From the NCBI GenBank assembly GCA_022647565.1, contig JALCLA010000002.1, forward strand, positions 682,001-746,000: a stretch of 64,000 nt of DNA, read 5' to 3'. Shown in pieces: positions 8,819-18,139 of this stretch (within the stretch, counting starts at the first letter, position 1; the number at the start of each line of letters is the position of its first letter). The DNA is from Chiayiivirga sp. (GTDB lineage Bacteria > Pseudomonadota > Gammaproteobacteria > Xanthomonadales > Xanthomonadaceae). Both the position numbers and the translations under genes were made by a program. Under the pieces are notes generated by a model. That model was not told the origin of the DNA and did no database searches. It saw only the letters and a program-made list of their open reading frames with translations.

Positions 8819-8844
8819 TGCTACCCCTCGATCGTGCTGCTGGC

Positions 8845-10203
8845 TCAGCGCACGCCGGAGGTGCGCAGGTTCTGCGGCGAGTAGTCGACCGGAGTGCCGT
8901 TGTGGCCGAAGTCACGCACCTTGTCCTCGTTGTCGAGCAAGGTGGCGATGTAGCGCCCCGACTTGAGGTCCATGTGCGATTCCAGCGTGGCCCAGAACGT
9001 TGGCACTTCGTAATAGTTGATCGAGTGCGCTTCCGAGTAACGCCACATGCCGCCCTGGCCGTCGTAGTGATCCATGGCGAGGATCTGCCAGCTGTCTTCG
9101 TCGACGTAGAAGGTGCGACGGCTGTTGATGTGGCGCGCGCCCTTCTTCAGCTTGGCATCCACCACCCACACCCGGTGCAGCTCGTAGCGCAGCTTGTCCG
9201 GGTTGATGTGGCCGGGCTTGACCAGATCCTTGACCTTGGTCTTGTCGCTGTGTGCGACGTAGGAGTTGTACGGCACGTACATCTCCTTCTTGCCGACCAG
9301 GGTCCAGTCGAAGCGGTCCATCGCGCCGTTGTACATGTCGGTCATGTCATTGGTGCGCAGGCCGTCGGCCGCGGTGCCCGGATTGTCGTAGGCCACGTTC
9401 GGGGCGCGGCGTACGCGGCGTTGTCCCGGGTTGTAGACCCAGGCCTGGCGCGGCGCCGCCTTGGCATTGAGGGTTTCGTGCACCAGCAGCACCTGGCCGG
9501 CGAGGCGCGCCGGACCCAGCACTTCCTGCTTGTAGTAAAGCAGGATGTTGTTGATCGACTCGGTGGTATTGCCGGGCTTGTAGTACAGACCCAGGATTTC
9601 CTCGCGCAGGCGGATCAGGGTAAATGCCCCCGAGGCGGTCGGAGCTGCCTGGTTGGAGTAACTCAGCACCGACAGTCCCTTGTGCTTGAGCTTGTGGTTC
9701 CAGATCACCTCGTAGGCGTTCTGCGGAATCGGGAACGGAAAGCCCTCGGCGCAATTCTCGATGCCATCGCCGTCGGCCACCAGCTTGCACGCCGTCGCGT
9801 TCTTGACGGTGTACTCGTAGACCCGCTCCGGGAACGAGGCCGAGCGTCGCGTTGGATAGATGTCCATCCGGAACGACGGGTACTTCGCGAACGCAGCCTG
9901 CGCACCGGCAGTGAGCTTGTCGGCGTGCTGCTTGTAGTTGGCCGGCGTGATCTGCAGCTCGGCCTTGTCGGCCGCGAACGGATCCAGGTGGAACGTGCCA
10001 ACCTTGTAACCCGACGGCGGCGTCTTGATGCCACCACTCCAGGCCGGGATGGCGCCGCCGTTGCCGGCCATTTCCGACCCCATCGGGGTCAGGTCCTTGC
10101 CCAGGCGCGCGGCCTGGTCGGCACCGACGGCGGCGAACGCCGCGCCGCTGCTCAACACGAGACCGGCAAGCCCGGCCATCGCCTTCATGCTGAATGTACG
10201 CAT
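8845..10203 (-). CDS. DUF1329 domain-containing protein, exported
   Basis: A 452-residue protein with a signal peptide (residues 1-25, A-A-F-A-A). It has the DUF1329 pattern throughout: an early G-A-I-P-A-W-S-G-G-I, a P-I-P-Q-N-A-Y-E-V-I-W-N-H segment, an R-R-A-P-N-V-A-Y-D-N-P region and a terminal H-R-V-W-V-V-D-A block with a repeating beta pattern. The fold resembles lipoprotein-carrier (LolA/LolB-like) proteins, so a periplasmic shuttle for a hydrophobic ligand is plausible. It lies 20 bases after the DUF1302 gene, its usual partner, and is followed by an intrinsic terminator. Confidence 0.85.
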   Translation of the reverse strand: MRTFSMKAMAGLAGLVLSSGAAFAAVGADQAARLGKDLTPMGSEMAGNGGAIPAWSGGIKTPPSGYKVGTFHLDPFAADKAELQITPANYKQHADKLTAGAQAAFAKYPSFRMDIYPTRRSASFPERVYEYTVKNATACKLVADGDGIENCAEGFPFPIPQNAYEVIWNHKLKHKGLSVLSYSNQAAPTASGAFTLIRLREEILGLYYKPGNTTESINNILLYYKQEVLGPARLAGQVLLVHETLNAKAAPRQAWVYNPGQRRVRRAPNVAYDNPGTAADGLRTNDMTDMYNGAMDRFDWTLVGKKEMYVPYNSYVAHSDKTKVKDLVKPGHINPDKLRYELHRVWVVDAKLKKGARHINSRRTFYVDEDSWQILAMDHYDGQGGMWRYSEAHSINYYEVPTFWATLESHMDLKSGRYIATLLDNEDKVRDFGHNGTPVDYSPQNLRTSGVR

Positions 10204-10223
10204 CGTGGTTCTCCCCCAATCGC

Positions 10224-12173
10224 CTAGAACGAATACTTCACGGTGAACGACAGGAAGTCGCGGTCACCGATGAGGTTGAGCGTGCCAGCTCCGTAGAACG
10301 CGGTGTAGCTCAGGTCCGCCGACCACTGGTTGAGGTAGGTGCCCTCGACCCCGACCGTCATCGACTTGCGGTCTTCCAGGAAGTTGCCGCCCGGACCCGG
10401 CGTGATGCCGTTCACGTCATGGTTGAAGGCGATGCGCGGCGAGAGGTTCACCGGGCTGCCGAAGGCGTTGTTGTAGTCGGCGCGCGCCGCGAGGCGGTAG
10501 CCCCACGAGAACTGCGTCGGGAAGCCGTCGATCTGGGTCACCGGGTTGCGCAGCTGGCCGGTGGAGATGTCCGGCCCGCCGCCGGTATCGGTGCCATCGC
10601 CGTTGTAACGCAGCAGGTCATGCGAGGGCAGGTCCCAGACCTTGGTGGCACCGATCTCGCCGACCACGGCGATCTGCTCGGCAGCGAGGAAATTGCCGGG
10701 CCCGAACACCTTGGTGAAGGTCGACTGGAACTGGCTGATCTCGTGTCGCTCGAAGCCCGGGATGTACTCGCCCGGCGCGTAGCTGCCGAGCTGGCTGTTG
10801 AAGCGCAGCTGCGGCTGCGGGATCAGCGCATTGAGCGGACTCAAGCCGGCAAACAGCAGTTCGACGTCATCCACCTGCAGCGGCGCGTTCTCGCGGTAGC
10901 TGACCTCGCCCTGCCAGGCCACGCCCAGCGGCAGCGAGGTGTTCCAGCTCATGCCGTAGAGCTTGATGTCCTCCGGGTATTCGACCATCACGCGGCCGGA
11001 ACTGGTGGCGCTGCTGGTAATGGCGAAACCGGAGATCACCGGCAGACGGCTGTGGTACTTGAGGTAGTAGAAGCCGAATTCGGTTTCGTTGAGCTCCGAG
11101 GCGAAGTAACGCAGCGCCGCGCCGTACTGACCGCTGTCGCTGGCCTTGCGGTCGGGGATGCGGGCGAAGGCCGCGCCGCAGCCCGCGCCCACCAGCGCCG
11201 GCGGCAGGCCGGTGTCGGTCAGCCCGAAGCCCACCGCACCACCGGCTGGATTGGCGCACACGTCCCAGAACAGCTCCGGGTTGTTCACCGGCTGCGGCGC
11301 CGTGCCGAAGCCCAGCATCACGAAGGTGCCGCCGATGGTGGCGAAGTCGTTGGTGCTGAAATAGGTGCCGGCCGGATCGGGCTCGATTTCTTCCCACTCC
11401 AGCAAGTAGAGACCTTCCACCGAGAGGTTCTCGGTGATCGAGAACGAGGCCCAGAGCGAATCCACCGGCAGGAAGGCTTCCTTCAGCTCGGCGCCGGCGA
11501 CGCGCAGCTTGGCGACGTCGATCGGATTGATGACGTTGATGCCGTTCTGGATGAAGGTGCTCTCGCCCCAGCTCACCACCTGCCGACCGAATCGGACCGA
11601 GCCGTTCGAGGTGTCGCTGATCGCGAAATTGTGGAACACGAACGCATCAAGCAGCTTGAACTCGCTGCCGACCTTGTCCTGCGCCAGGTCCGAGAGCACG
11701 TCCTTGCCTTCGTTCTCGAAGTCGTAGAAGTAGGTCGCACGCACGAACGCACCGGAGTCGCGGATGTTGAGGCTCATCTCGCTGGTGATCTTGAAGGCGT
11801 TGGAGAACAGGTCGCCGTCGTCGTAGTTGAGGTTGCCGTCATCGCCGTTGACCGAGAAACGTCCGCGCGCGGCAATCTGCAAGGCCTGCGCATCGAGGTA
11901 ACGGCCCTGGGCCTGCAAGGCCGCAACCTGCGCCGCCAGGGTCGGGGTGAACTGCGCCTTGCCGATCAGGTCGTCGTCCTGATCCTCCATGCGCGCCGAG
12001 AGTCCGTAGCTCACCGTGGTGTCGAGGCTGCCGCTGAGCTCGCCGCGGCTGAACTCGAAGGCCTGGACGGCGGGTGCGGCGAAGGTGGCGAGCAGCGCGC
12101 CCGCCAGCGCCACCGCGAGTGGCGCGCGGGAAGCCTGCAAGCCTCGCGCGCGAATCGTCTGGATGTGGTTCAT
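10224..12173 (-). CDS. DUF1302 family outer-membrane beta-barrel protein
   Basis: A 649-residue protein with a signal peptide (~1-38, A-P-A-V-Q-A-F). It then shows alternating beta-strand sequence and ends in S-F-T-V-K-Y-S-F; a terminal Phe is the usual recognition mark of outer-membrane barrels. The opening (F-E-F-S-R-G-E-L-S-G-S-L-D-T-T-V-S-Y-G) is typical of DUF1302. It is probably a channel or receptor for a hydrophobic compound, working with the DUF1329 protein encoded just downstream. The lipase gene lies 27 bases upstream on the same strand. Confidence 0.85.
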   Translation of the reverse strand: MNHIQTIRARGLQASRAPLAVALAGALLATFAAPAVQAFEFSRGELSGSLDTTVSYGLSARMEDQDDDLIGKAQFTPTLAAQVAALQAQGRYLDAQALQIAARGRFSVNGDDGNLNYDDGDLFSNAFKITSEMSLNIRDSGAFVRATYFYDFENEGKDVLSDLAQDKVGSEFKLLDAFVFHNFAISDTSNGSVRFGRQVVSWGESTFIQNGINVINPIDVAKLRVAGAELKEAFLPVDSLWASFSITENLSVEGLYLLEWEEIEPDPAGTYFSTNDFATIGGTFVMLGFGTAPQPVNNPELFWDVCANPAGGAVGFGLTDTGLPPALVGAGCGAAFARIPDRKASDSGQYGAALRYFASELNETEFGFYYLKYHSRLPVISGFAITSSATSSGRVMVEYPEDIKLYGMSWNTSLPLGVAWQGEVSYRENAPLQVDDVELLFAGLSPLNALIPQPQLRFNSQLGSYAPGEYIPGFERHEISQFQSTFTKVFGPGNFLAAEQIAVVGEIGATKVWDLPSHDLLRYNGDGTDTGGGPDISTGQLRNPVTQIDGFPTQFSWGYRLAARADYNNAFGSPVNLSPRIAFNHDVNGITPGPGGNFLEDRKSMTVGVEGTYLNQWSADLSYTAFYGAGTLNLIGDRDFLSFTVKYSF

Positions 12174-12200
12174 GGTGTTGTCCTCGATTCGTGGCTGGGC

Positions 12201-14348
12201 TTACTGGGTGCGGATCACGGTGCGGTCGGTGACCAGCAGGGCCACACCACCGGATCCGATGAAGCTCGCCATCTGGCGCTGCATTTCCGTGGTGGCTGCC
12301 GCCGAGGCCGTCGGGCTGAGCAGCGAACCGTGATCGCCAACGATGAAGCGCACCGCGCCACGCACGCCGGGCGGCTGGCTCGGCGTGTTGTTGGTGATGG
12401 TCGGCAAGCCCAGGGCGCGAATCAGCGGCTCGGTGCCGCTCAACGGCGCGCCGGCGACCGTGTTCGGGATGACCTGGTCCGGCAGCACGCTGCCGCCGCC
12501 GACCACCTCATGCAGCACGATGGCGTTCTGGGCCGATGCGAAGCCGTAGTTGATCGGGTCCACCGCATCCACCACCTGCTGCGCTGCACCCATGAAGCGA
12601 TCGTAGTCGGGCGTGTTGGGCTGCAGGTTCGCGGCCGCCGCCAGGCCGGCGCGGATGCGCGGACCGAAGGTGGGCGAGCCATCGAGCAGGCGCGCGATGC
12701 CGCCACCGGGCACCGAGAGCAGGCCGACGTTGACGTTGGGTTCGATCGCGAGGAACGAAGTGCCCGTGATCGCGCCCAGCGACTGGCCGACGAAGCTGAT
12801 GCTGGAGCCGTCGAAGTCACCGGCGCCATTGGCGTCGATGTCCATGCCCGGGACGCTGGCCGCCAGCACGAACAGGTCGGCCACGGCCTGGCGCAGGTTG
12901 TCGCGCGAGGTCAGCAGCGAGGCCAGGTTGATGGTGTGCGTACCGGATGTGTCGGCCACGCCATCGGGGCCGGCCGCGCCCGTGGTGTTGTTGACGTAGT
13001 CGACATCGAAGGTGCGCTCTTCTGCCAGCGGACCCAGCGGGGTGTTCTCGATGTTGAGCGGATTGGCACGCGGCAGGCCATGCAAGGGCTGGTCGATCGC
13101 CACCACCGCGAAGCCCTGGCTGGCGAGGGTTGCGGAGATCGCGAGCGCGTCGGTGCGGTTGCGGGTGATGCCATGGTTGAAGATCACGATCGGCCAACCG
13201 GCTGCCGGCTTGGTCCGCCCGGACGCGGCATTGGGCACCGTCATCAGCACCGGCACGGTGACATCGGCCTGCTTCACCGGGAACGGATTGGCGAAGGTGA
13301 TGTTGGTCGAGGTCGGGTCGAGCTGCCCGGCGAACGGCGGCACGTAGCCATTCGGCGCGGCGCGCCAGAAGCCGGCGAGCGGGCCGGGCAGCGGCTGGCC
13401 GTTGGCGCCGTTGTAGTAGCCGGACTGGGTGGCGGTGCGCAGGTAGTACGGCAAGGTCAAGGTGCCGATGTAGACGTCGGCGATCGGCGGCAGGCCGGCG
13501 ATGGCCGTGGTCTGGCCGGTGGGCGCAAGTCGTGTCGTCCCCGGCTGCACGCGCGAGCGGACCGCCTGCAGGACCGGCGTGATCGCCTGCGTGGTGAATA
13601 CCCACGACGACACCACCGAGTCGGCGCCGATGCCACGCGTTGCCGCGGCACCCAGGTGCGAGTTGGTGAGCTGGCGCACCGGTTCCAGGGCACAGGCGGT
13701 GGCCGACGGCAGGAGCGGATCGGTGCTGGCCCCGTTCACGCACAGCGGCGAGGTCCGCTTGGACAGGAAGTAGGTCTGGTCCGGCGTGGCCGGCGTACCC
13801 GCGGCATCACGGATGCCGTTGGTCATCAGCACGAGGTACGAGGTGAGCTGCTTGAGCGGTGCGGTCGGGATGATCGCCAAGGTGCGGCCGCTGGTGTCGC
13901 TGGGCGCGAGCGCGGTGACGAACTCGGCCGGCGCGGCCAGTTCACGCGTCACGCCGGTCACGCCACCGCCGGGGCCGGTCAGCGTGACCTCGAACATGCG
14001 CACGGTCTGGCCCGGCACGATCGAGGCTGCCGCCGGCGCGGTGCTGAAACTGGTGGAACCCGGACCCACCGTGCTCCAGCCATCGAGGGTGCTGATCGCC
14101 GCGGTCGGATCGCCGAAGTTGGCCGGGTTGACCACCGGCGGGTTCAGGGTCAGGTCGCGCGTGCCGCTGAGCAGCAGGTTGTTGGGCAGCGGAACGACGC
14201 CGGTGGACGGGTCGAAGCGCGCCGTAAGCACGCTGGTAATCGGAGTGGGTGGTGGCGTGGGCTCCGCACGCGAACTGTTGCTGGAGCTGCTGCACGCCGC
14301 CAGACACAGCGACGACAACGCCATTGCCAAGGTGAGTTTGGCCTGCAT
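12201..14348 (-). CDS. lipoprotein lipase/esterase (VolA-like, alpha/beta hydrolase)
   Basis: A 715-residue protein with a lipoprotein signal peptide; the lipobox is L-A-A-C with lipidated Cys19, followed by a Ser-rich linker. The N-terminal half is a beta-rich Ig-like region. The C-terminal half is an alpha/beta hydrolase: an I-V-I-F-N-H-G-I-T-R oxyanion-region motif, and the nucleophile elbow G-Q-S-L-G with Ser523. The layout resembles bacterial virulence-factor lipases and the surface lysophospholipase VolA. It is probably outer-membrane anchored and hydrolyses lysophospholipids or other acyl esters. It is first in a run with DUF1302 and DUF1329 genes, so it may release the ligand they take up. 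The substrate is not shown. Confidence 0.8.
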   Translation of the reverse strand: MQAKLTLAMALSSLCLAACSSSSNSSRAEPTPPPTPITSVLTARFDPSTGVVPLPNNLLLSGTRDLTLNPPVVNPANFGDPTAAISTLDGWSTVGPGSTSFSTAPAAASIVPGQTVRMFEVTLTGPGGGVTGVTRELAAPAEFVTALAPSDTSGRTLAIIPTAPLKQLTSYLVLMTNGIRDAAGTPATPDQTYFLSKRTSPLCVNGASTDPLLPSATACALEPVRQLTNSHLGAAATRGIGADSVVSSWVFTTQAITPVLQAVRSRVQPGTTRLAPTGQTTAIAGLPPIADVYIGTLTLPYYLRTATQSGYYNGANGQPLPGPLAGFWRAAPNGYVPPFAGQLDPTSTNITFANPFPVKQADVTVPVLMTVPNAASGRTKPAAGWPIVIFNHGITRNRTDALAISATLASQGFAVVAIDQPLHGLPRANPLNIENTPLGPLAEERTFDVDYVNNTTGAAGPDGVADTSGTHTINLASLLTSRDNLRQAVADLFVLAASVPGMDIDANGAGDFDGSSISFVGQSLGAITGTSFLAIEPNVNVGLLSVPGGGIARLLDGSPTFGPRIRAGLAAAANLQPNTPDYDRFMGAAQQVVDAVDPINYGFASAQNAIVLHEVVGGGSVLPDQVIPNTVAGAPLSGTEPLIRALGLPTITNNTPSQPPGVRGAVRFIVGDHGSLLSPTASAAATTEMQRQMASFIGSGGVALLVTDRTVIRTQ

Positions 14349-14447
14349 GATTATTGTCCTTACGGCGATCGGGGATGTTTCTGGTGCGCTCGTATCCTAG
14401 GTAGCGTCGCGCCGAATGGCAATGCGTCCGCGTATGGAATCTCGATT

Positions 14448-15344
14448 TTATTTTCTGCTGCGATGCACCAATCCAGCAGTTTCGGATGCAACGAACATCG
14501 CACGGGTCGGCTCGAAGGCGCGTGGCGCGTAGCCGAAATCGCGCTGAGCCGGCGTCGGATCGAACACGAGGTCTTGCCCCATGCGCGCCAGCACGCCGCT
14601 GCCGGCATCCTGCAAACGCCCGAGGCGATGCGCGATGGCGAGTGCTGCCGCAAACGGCAGGCGCGGCAGCTCGACCAGGCGCGGCGGCGGCTCCAGGCTC
14701 GCGAGCACGCGCTGCACCATGGCGCGATATGCCAGGGTTTCGCCACCCGGCAGGTCATAGCGCGCCTGCAGCGGCCCGGGATGCCGGGCGACCACGCAGG
14801 CCGCGGCGGCGAGATCGTCGGCATGCACGGGTTGGCGCCGGCCGCTGGCACCGCGCGGCAAGACGAACAGACCCCAGCGTCGCGCGAGTTGGGCAATCCG
14901 GCTCAGGTTGCGATCGGTCCCGTCACCGTAGATCAGGGTTGGCCGCAGCACGGTGGCGCGCACTTCGCGTCGTGCGCAGACCTCGAACAGTTGCGCTTCA
15001 GCGGCATCCAGGCGCGCCGCCAGGTCACGCTCCGCCGGCACGGGCGAGTCCTGCTTGCTCGCTGCGCTGGTCGAACCGAAGGCCACGAGGCGCGAGGCGC
15101 GCACCGCGCTGCGTCCCCACCAGGCCACGAAAGCATCGAGCGGGCCAAGGCTGAAGACCACGTCGACCTCCTGCTGAAGATCTTCGCCCGAGCACAGGTC
15201 GAAGGCTTGCCAGCGCAGTTGCGCCGCGTCGGACGGCCGGTCGACGGCGCGCGTCAGCGCGAGGGCTGAACCACCGGCGTCACACCAGCGCGGCAACAGG
15301 AAGCGGCCGATGCTGCCGCTCGCACCGAAGACGAGGGCGCGCAT
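14448..15344 (-). CDS. NAD(P)-dependent SDR/epimerase-like protein
   Basis: A 298-residue protein with an N-terminal Rossmann motif G-A-S-G-S-I-G (residues 6-12). A V-A-F-G-S-T-S segment, a R-P-T-L-I-Y-G-D-G-T-D-R-N-L motif and R-R-Q-P-V-H-A-D-D-L-A follow, as in atypical/extended SDRs and NDUFA9-like epimerases. The usual Y-x-x-x-K catalytic pair is not evident, so it may bind nucleotide without classical dehydrogenase activity. The ATG at 15344 overlaps the nhaA stop by one base (TGATG), so it is probably translated with nhaA. The substrate is unknown. Confidence 0.75.
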   Translation of the reverse strand: MRALVFGASGSIGRFLLPRWCDAGGSALALTRAVDRPSDAAQLRWQAFDLCSGEDLQQEVDVVFSLGPLDAFVAWWGRSAVRASRLVAFGSTSAASKQDSPVPAERDLAARLDAAEAQLFEVCARREVRATVLRPTLIYGDGTDRNLSRIAQLARRWGLFVLPRGASGRRQPVHADDLAAAACVVARHPGPLQARYDLPGGETLAYRAMVQRVLASLEPPPRLVELPRLPFAAALAIAHRLGRLQDAGSGVLARMGQDLVFDPTPAQRDFGYAPRAFEPTRAMFVASETAGLVHRSRK

Positions 15345-16555
15345 CAGGACGATGCCGCCGTGCGCGGCAACACCCACAGCAGCCACAGCGTGCCCAGCAG
15401 CGCCGCCGCGCCCGAGCCGAGCAGGATGCCGGCGCGCGCGGCGAGCGCGTAGGACGCGTCGGGGGCAAACGCGAGCGAACCGATGAACAGGGCCATGGTG
15501 AATCCGATGCCGCAGAGCAGGGCCATGCCGAACAGCGCACCCAACGTGATTCCTTGCGGCAGCCGCGCCCCGCGCATCGCCAGCACCACCGCCGCCGCAC
15601 CGAACACTCCGATCGGCTTGCCCAGCAACAAGCCGAGCGCGATGCCCAGCGGCACGGGCTGGACCGCCTCGCTCCACCCCAGCCCCGACAGGTTCAGGCC
15701 TGCATTGGCAAACGCGAACAACGGCAGGATGCCGTAGGCCACCCACGGATGCAGCGCGTGTTCGAGCGTGCGCAGGGGCGCGTCATCGGGATCGCCCGGA
15801 TCGCCGAGCGGAATGAACAGGCCGGTGGCGACCCCGGCGAGCGTGGCGTGCACGCCCGACTTGAGCACGCAGACCCACATCACGACTCCCACCAGCACGT
15901 AGGCCGAGACGCGCCTCACACCACAGCGATTGAGCGCCAGCAGCACCAACAGGGCGCCGCCCGCGCCGAGCAGGGCGGCGCTCGAGAGTTCGGCGGTGTA
16001 GAAGGTCGCGATGATCACGATCGCAGCGAGGTCGTCGATCACGGCGATGGCCGACAGCAATACCTTCAGCGCCAACGGCACGCGCGACCCGAGCAGGGAC
16101 AGGATGCCGAGTGCGAACGCGATGTCGGTGGCGGTGGGTATGGCCCAACCCGCCAGCGCGGCCGGATCGTCGCGATTGAGCAGTGCGTACACCAGCGCCG
16201 GCAGCGCCACGCCGCCGCCGGCACAGGCCAGCGGCAGGACCCGTTGTTCGCGCGTCGCCAGATGCCCGCAAATCGCCTCGCGCTTGATCTCCAGTGCCAC
16301 CAGCAGGAAGAACACCGCCATCAACCCGTCGTTGACCCACAGCAGCAGCGGCTTGGCGATCTGCAGGGCGCCAACGCGGACTTCGACCGGCACCGAGATC
16401 AGGGCGTCGTAGTAACCCTGCCAGGGTGAATTTGCGCAAACCAGCGCAAGCAGCATCGCCAGCACCAGCAGCACGCCGCCGGCCGCCTCGAACTCGAAGA
16501 ACTGCTGCACGCCGGCGGCGGCACGGCCGGGGAGCGCGCCCAGGGTTTGCTTCAT
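15344..16555 (-). CDS. nhaA: Na+/H+ antiporter NhaA
   Basis: A 403-residue inner-membrane protein, close to the E. coli length of 388. It exchanges protons for sodium ions and supports pH and salt homeostasis. Diagnostic features are the paired aspartates in A-V-I-D-D-L-A-A-I (~residue 173), P-T-A-T-D-I-A-F-A-L-G and about 12 hydrophobic segments. The ATG at 16555 fits the family N-terminus; longer frames upstream have no family resemblance. It is divergent from the DASS transporter gene (65 bases between starts) and is followed by the one-base-overlapping SDR gene. Confidence 0.92.
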   Translation of the reverse strand: MKQTLGALPGRAAAGVQQFFEFEAAGGVLLVLAMLLALVCANSPWQGYYDALISVPVEVRVGALQIAKPLLLWVNDGLMAVFFLLVALEIKREAICGHLATREQRVLPLACAGGGVALPALVYALLNRDDPAALAGWAIPTATDIAFALGILSLLGSRVPLALKVLLSAIAVIDDLAAIVIIATFYTAELSSAALLGAGGALLVLLALNRCGVRRVSAYVLVGVVMWVCVLKSGVHATLAGVATGLFIPLGDPGDPDDAPLRTLEHALHPWVAYGILPLFAFANAGLNLSGLGWSEAVQPVPLGIALGLLLGKPIGVFGAAAVVLAMRGARLPQGITLGALFGMALLCGIGFTMALFIGSLAFAPDASYALAARAGILLGSGAAALLGTLWLLWVLPRTAASS

Positions 16556-16607
16556 CGCTTGGTTCAAGCTCCCGATGCCGCGTCTGGCGGCGAGAATGCG
16601 GCGCCAG

Positions 16608-16613
16608 TATAAC
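16608..16613 (+). promoter_or_regulatory. candidate -10 box for the DASS transporter (leaderless start)
   Basis: TATAAC ends 7 bases before the ATG at 16621. No ribosome binding site lies between. The transcript probably starts at the initiation codon. No clear -35 element is seen. Confidence 0.4.
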
Positions 16614-16620
16614 TCGCGCG

Positions 16621-18030
16621 ATGGGCACCCCCACCGCGACCACCACCTTGCATCCGATCCGCCGCGCGAGTCTCTGGTTCGCGCCCTTGCTTGCCATCGC
16701 CGCCGGTGGCCTGGCCTTTGCGCAGGGCGCTCCGCCATTGCTCGCGGCCACGCTCGCCGTCACCGCGTGGTGCGCGCTGTGGTGGATGTTCGAGCCGGTG
16801 GCCGCACCGGTCACGGCCCTGCTGCCCCTGGCCTTGTTCCCGCTGATGGGAGTACTCGATGCCAAGCAAGTGGCGCAGAGCTATGGCAACGAATTGATCC
16901 TGCTGCTCGGCGGCGGCTTCATGTTGTCGCGTGCACTGGAGCGCAGCGGCGCCCATCGCCGCCTCGCGCTCGGCATGGTGCGCGCCTTCGGCGGTCGCAG
17001 CGGTCGCTCGCTGCTGTACGGTTTCACCGCCGCGGCTGGCCTGGTCAGCATGTGGATCTCGAACACCGCCACCACCCTGATGCTGCTGCCGGTGGCGCTC
17101 GCGATCCTGGAAACCTATCCCGATCGCCGCCTGCACGCGCCGCTGATCCTCGCCATTGCCTACGGCGCCAGCATCGGCGGCCTCGGCACGCCCATCGGCA
17201 CGCCACCCAATCTCGTGTTCATGCAGGTCTACGAGCAGACCACCGGCACGCGCTACGGCTTTGTCGACTGGATGCAGGTAGGCGTTCCCCTGCTTGCGAT
17301 CTTCCTGCCGCTGATGGGCTGGTGGCTGGGACGGAACCTGGGCGGCACCCCGCCGGCGCAACTTCCGCATCCGGGGGCCTGGACCGCGCACGAGCGTCGC
17401 GTCCTGATCGTGTTCGCGCTCACCGCGCTGGCGTGGATCACCCGCACCGAACCCTTCGGCGGCTGGAGCCGTTATCTGGCCTTGCCCGGTGCCAACGACG
17501 CGAGCGTGGCATTGCTGGCGGTGGTCGCCTTGTGCCTGATCCCGTCGGGCCGCAGGCGCGGCGAACGCCTGCTCGACTGGGAAACCGCCGAGCGCGTGCC
17601 CTGGGGCGCACTGGTGCTGTTCGGTGGCGGCATCGCTCTGGCCACTGCATTCCAGAGCACCGGGCTGAGCGACGCGCTGGCACAGCGTCTGGCTGGCCTG
17701 AGCACCTTGCCGATCCCGTTGCTGCTGTTCGGCATCGTGGCGAGCGTGGTGCTGCTGTCAGAGATCGCCAGCAACACCGCCACGGCCGTGCTGCTGATGC
17801 CCATCCTCGCCGCCACCGCGAAGGCGGTCGGGGCCGATCCGGCGCTTTTCATGTTCCCGGCCGTGCTGGCGGCCAGCGTGGGCTTCATGCTGCCGGTGGC
17901 CACCGCTCCCAATGCGATCGCGTACGGCTCGGGCCACGTCAGCGGCCGCGACATGCTGCGCGAGGGCTTCGTGCTTGACCTGATCGGCATCGTGGTGCTT
18001 TCGGCGGTGTGCTACGTCGCGTTCGACTGA
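16621..18030 (+). CDS. DASS (SLC13/INDY) family anion:Na+ symporter
   Basis: A 469-residue inner-membrane protein with about 11 hydrophobic segments. The two Ser-Asn-Thr signatures of the divalent anion:sodium symporter family are present: I-S-N-T-A-T-T-L-M-L-L-P (~residue 146) and A-S-N-T-A-T-A-V-L-L-M-P near 384. Members import C4-dicarboxylates, citrate, sulfate or related anions with sodium. Substrate cannot be read from sequence. It sits head to head with nhaA, and the two could share control, linking sodium circulation with sodium-driven uptake. Confidence 0.88.
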   Translation: MGTPTATTTLHPIRRASLWFAPLLAIAAGGLAFAQGAPPLLAATLAVTAWCALWWMFEPVAAPVTALLPLALFPLMGVLDAKQVAQSYGNELILLLGGGFMLSRALERSGAHRRLALGMVRAFGGRSGRSLLYGFTAAAGLVSMWISNTATTLMLLPVALAILETYPDRRLHAPLILAIAYGASIGGLGTPIGTPPNLVFMQVYEQTTGTRYGFVDWMQVGVPLLAIFLPLMGWWLGRNLGGTPPAQLPHPGAWTAHERRVLIVFALTALAWITRTEPFGGWSRYLALPGANDASVALLAVVALCLIPSGRRRGERLLDWETAERVPWGALVLFGGGIALATAFQSTGLSDALAQRLAGLSTLPIPLLLFGIVASVVLLSEIASNTATAVLLMPILAATAKAVGADPALFMFPAVLAASVGFMLPVATAPNAIAYGSGHVSGRDMLREGFVLDLIGIVVLSAVCYVAFD

Positions 18031-18139
18031 CCCGCGACACGGCACGCAGGTGACAAACGTCAGGCGCAAGTCCTGACCCTTCGCACTGCAGGATGCCTGC
18101 GCGCGACCTCACTCTGGCGCCGTCCCGAGGAGATCGCCC

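Noticed and set aside
10194..15269. A very long open frame on the plus strand, antisense to the DUF1302 and lipase genes.
   Set aside because: It has no recognisable domain and runs opposite to well-supported genes. High GC makes long stop-free antisense frames.
18059..18077. Small inverted repeat GTCAGG/CCTGAC between the DASS and ABC genes.
   Set aside because: A 6-bp stem is too weak and lacks a T-run. It is expected by chance.
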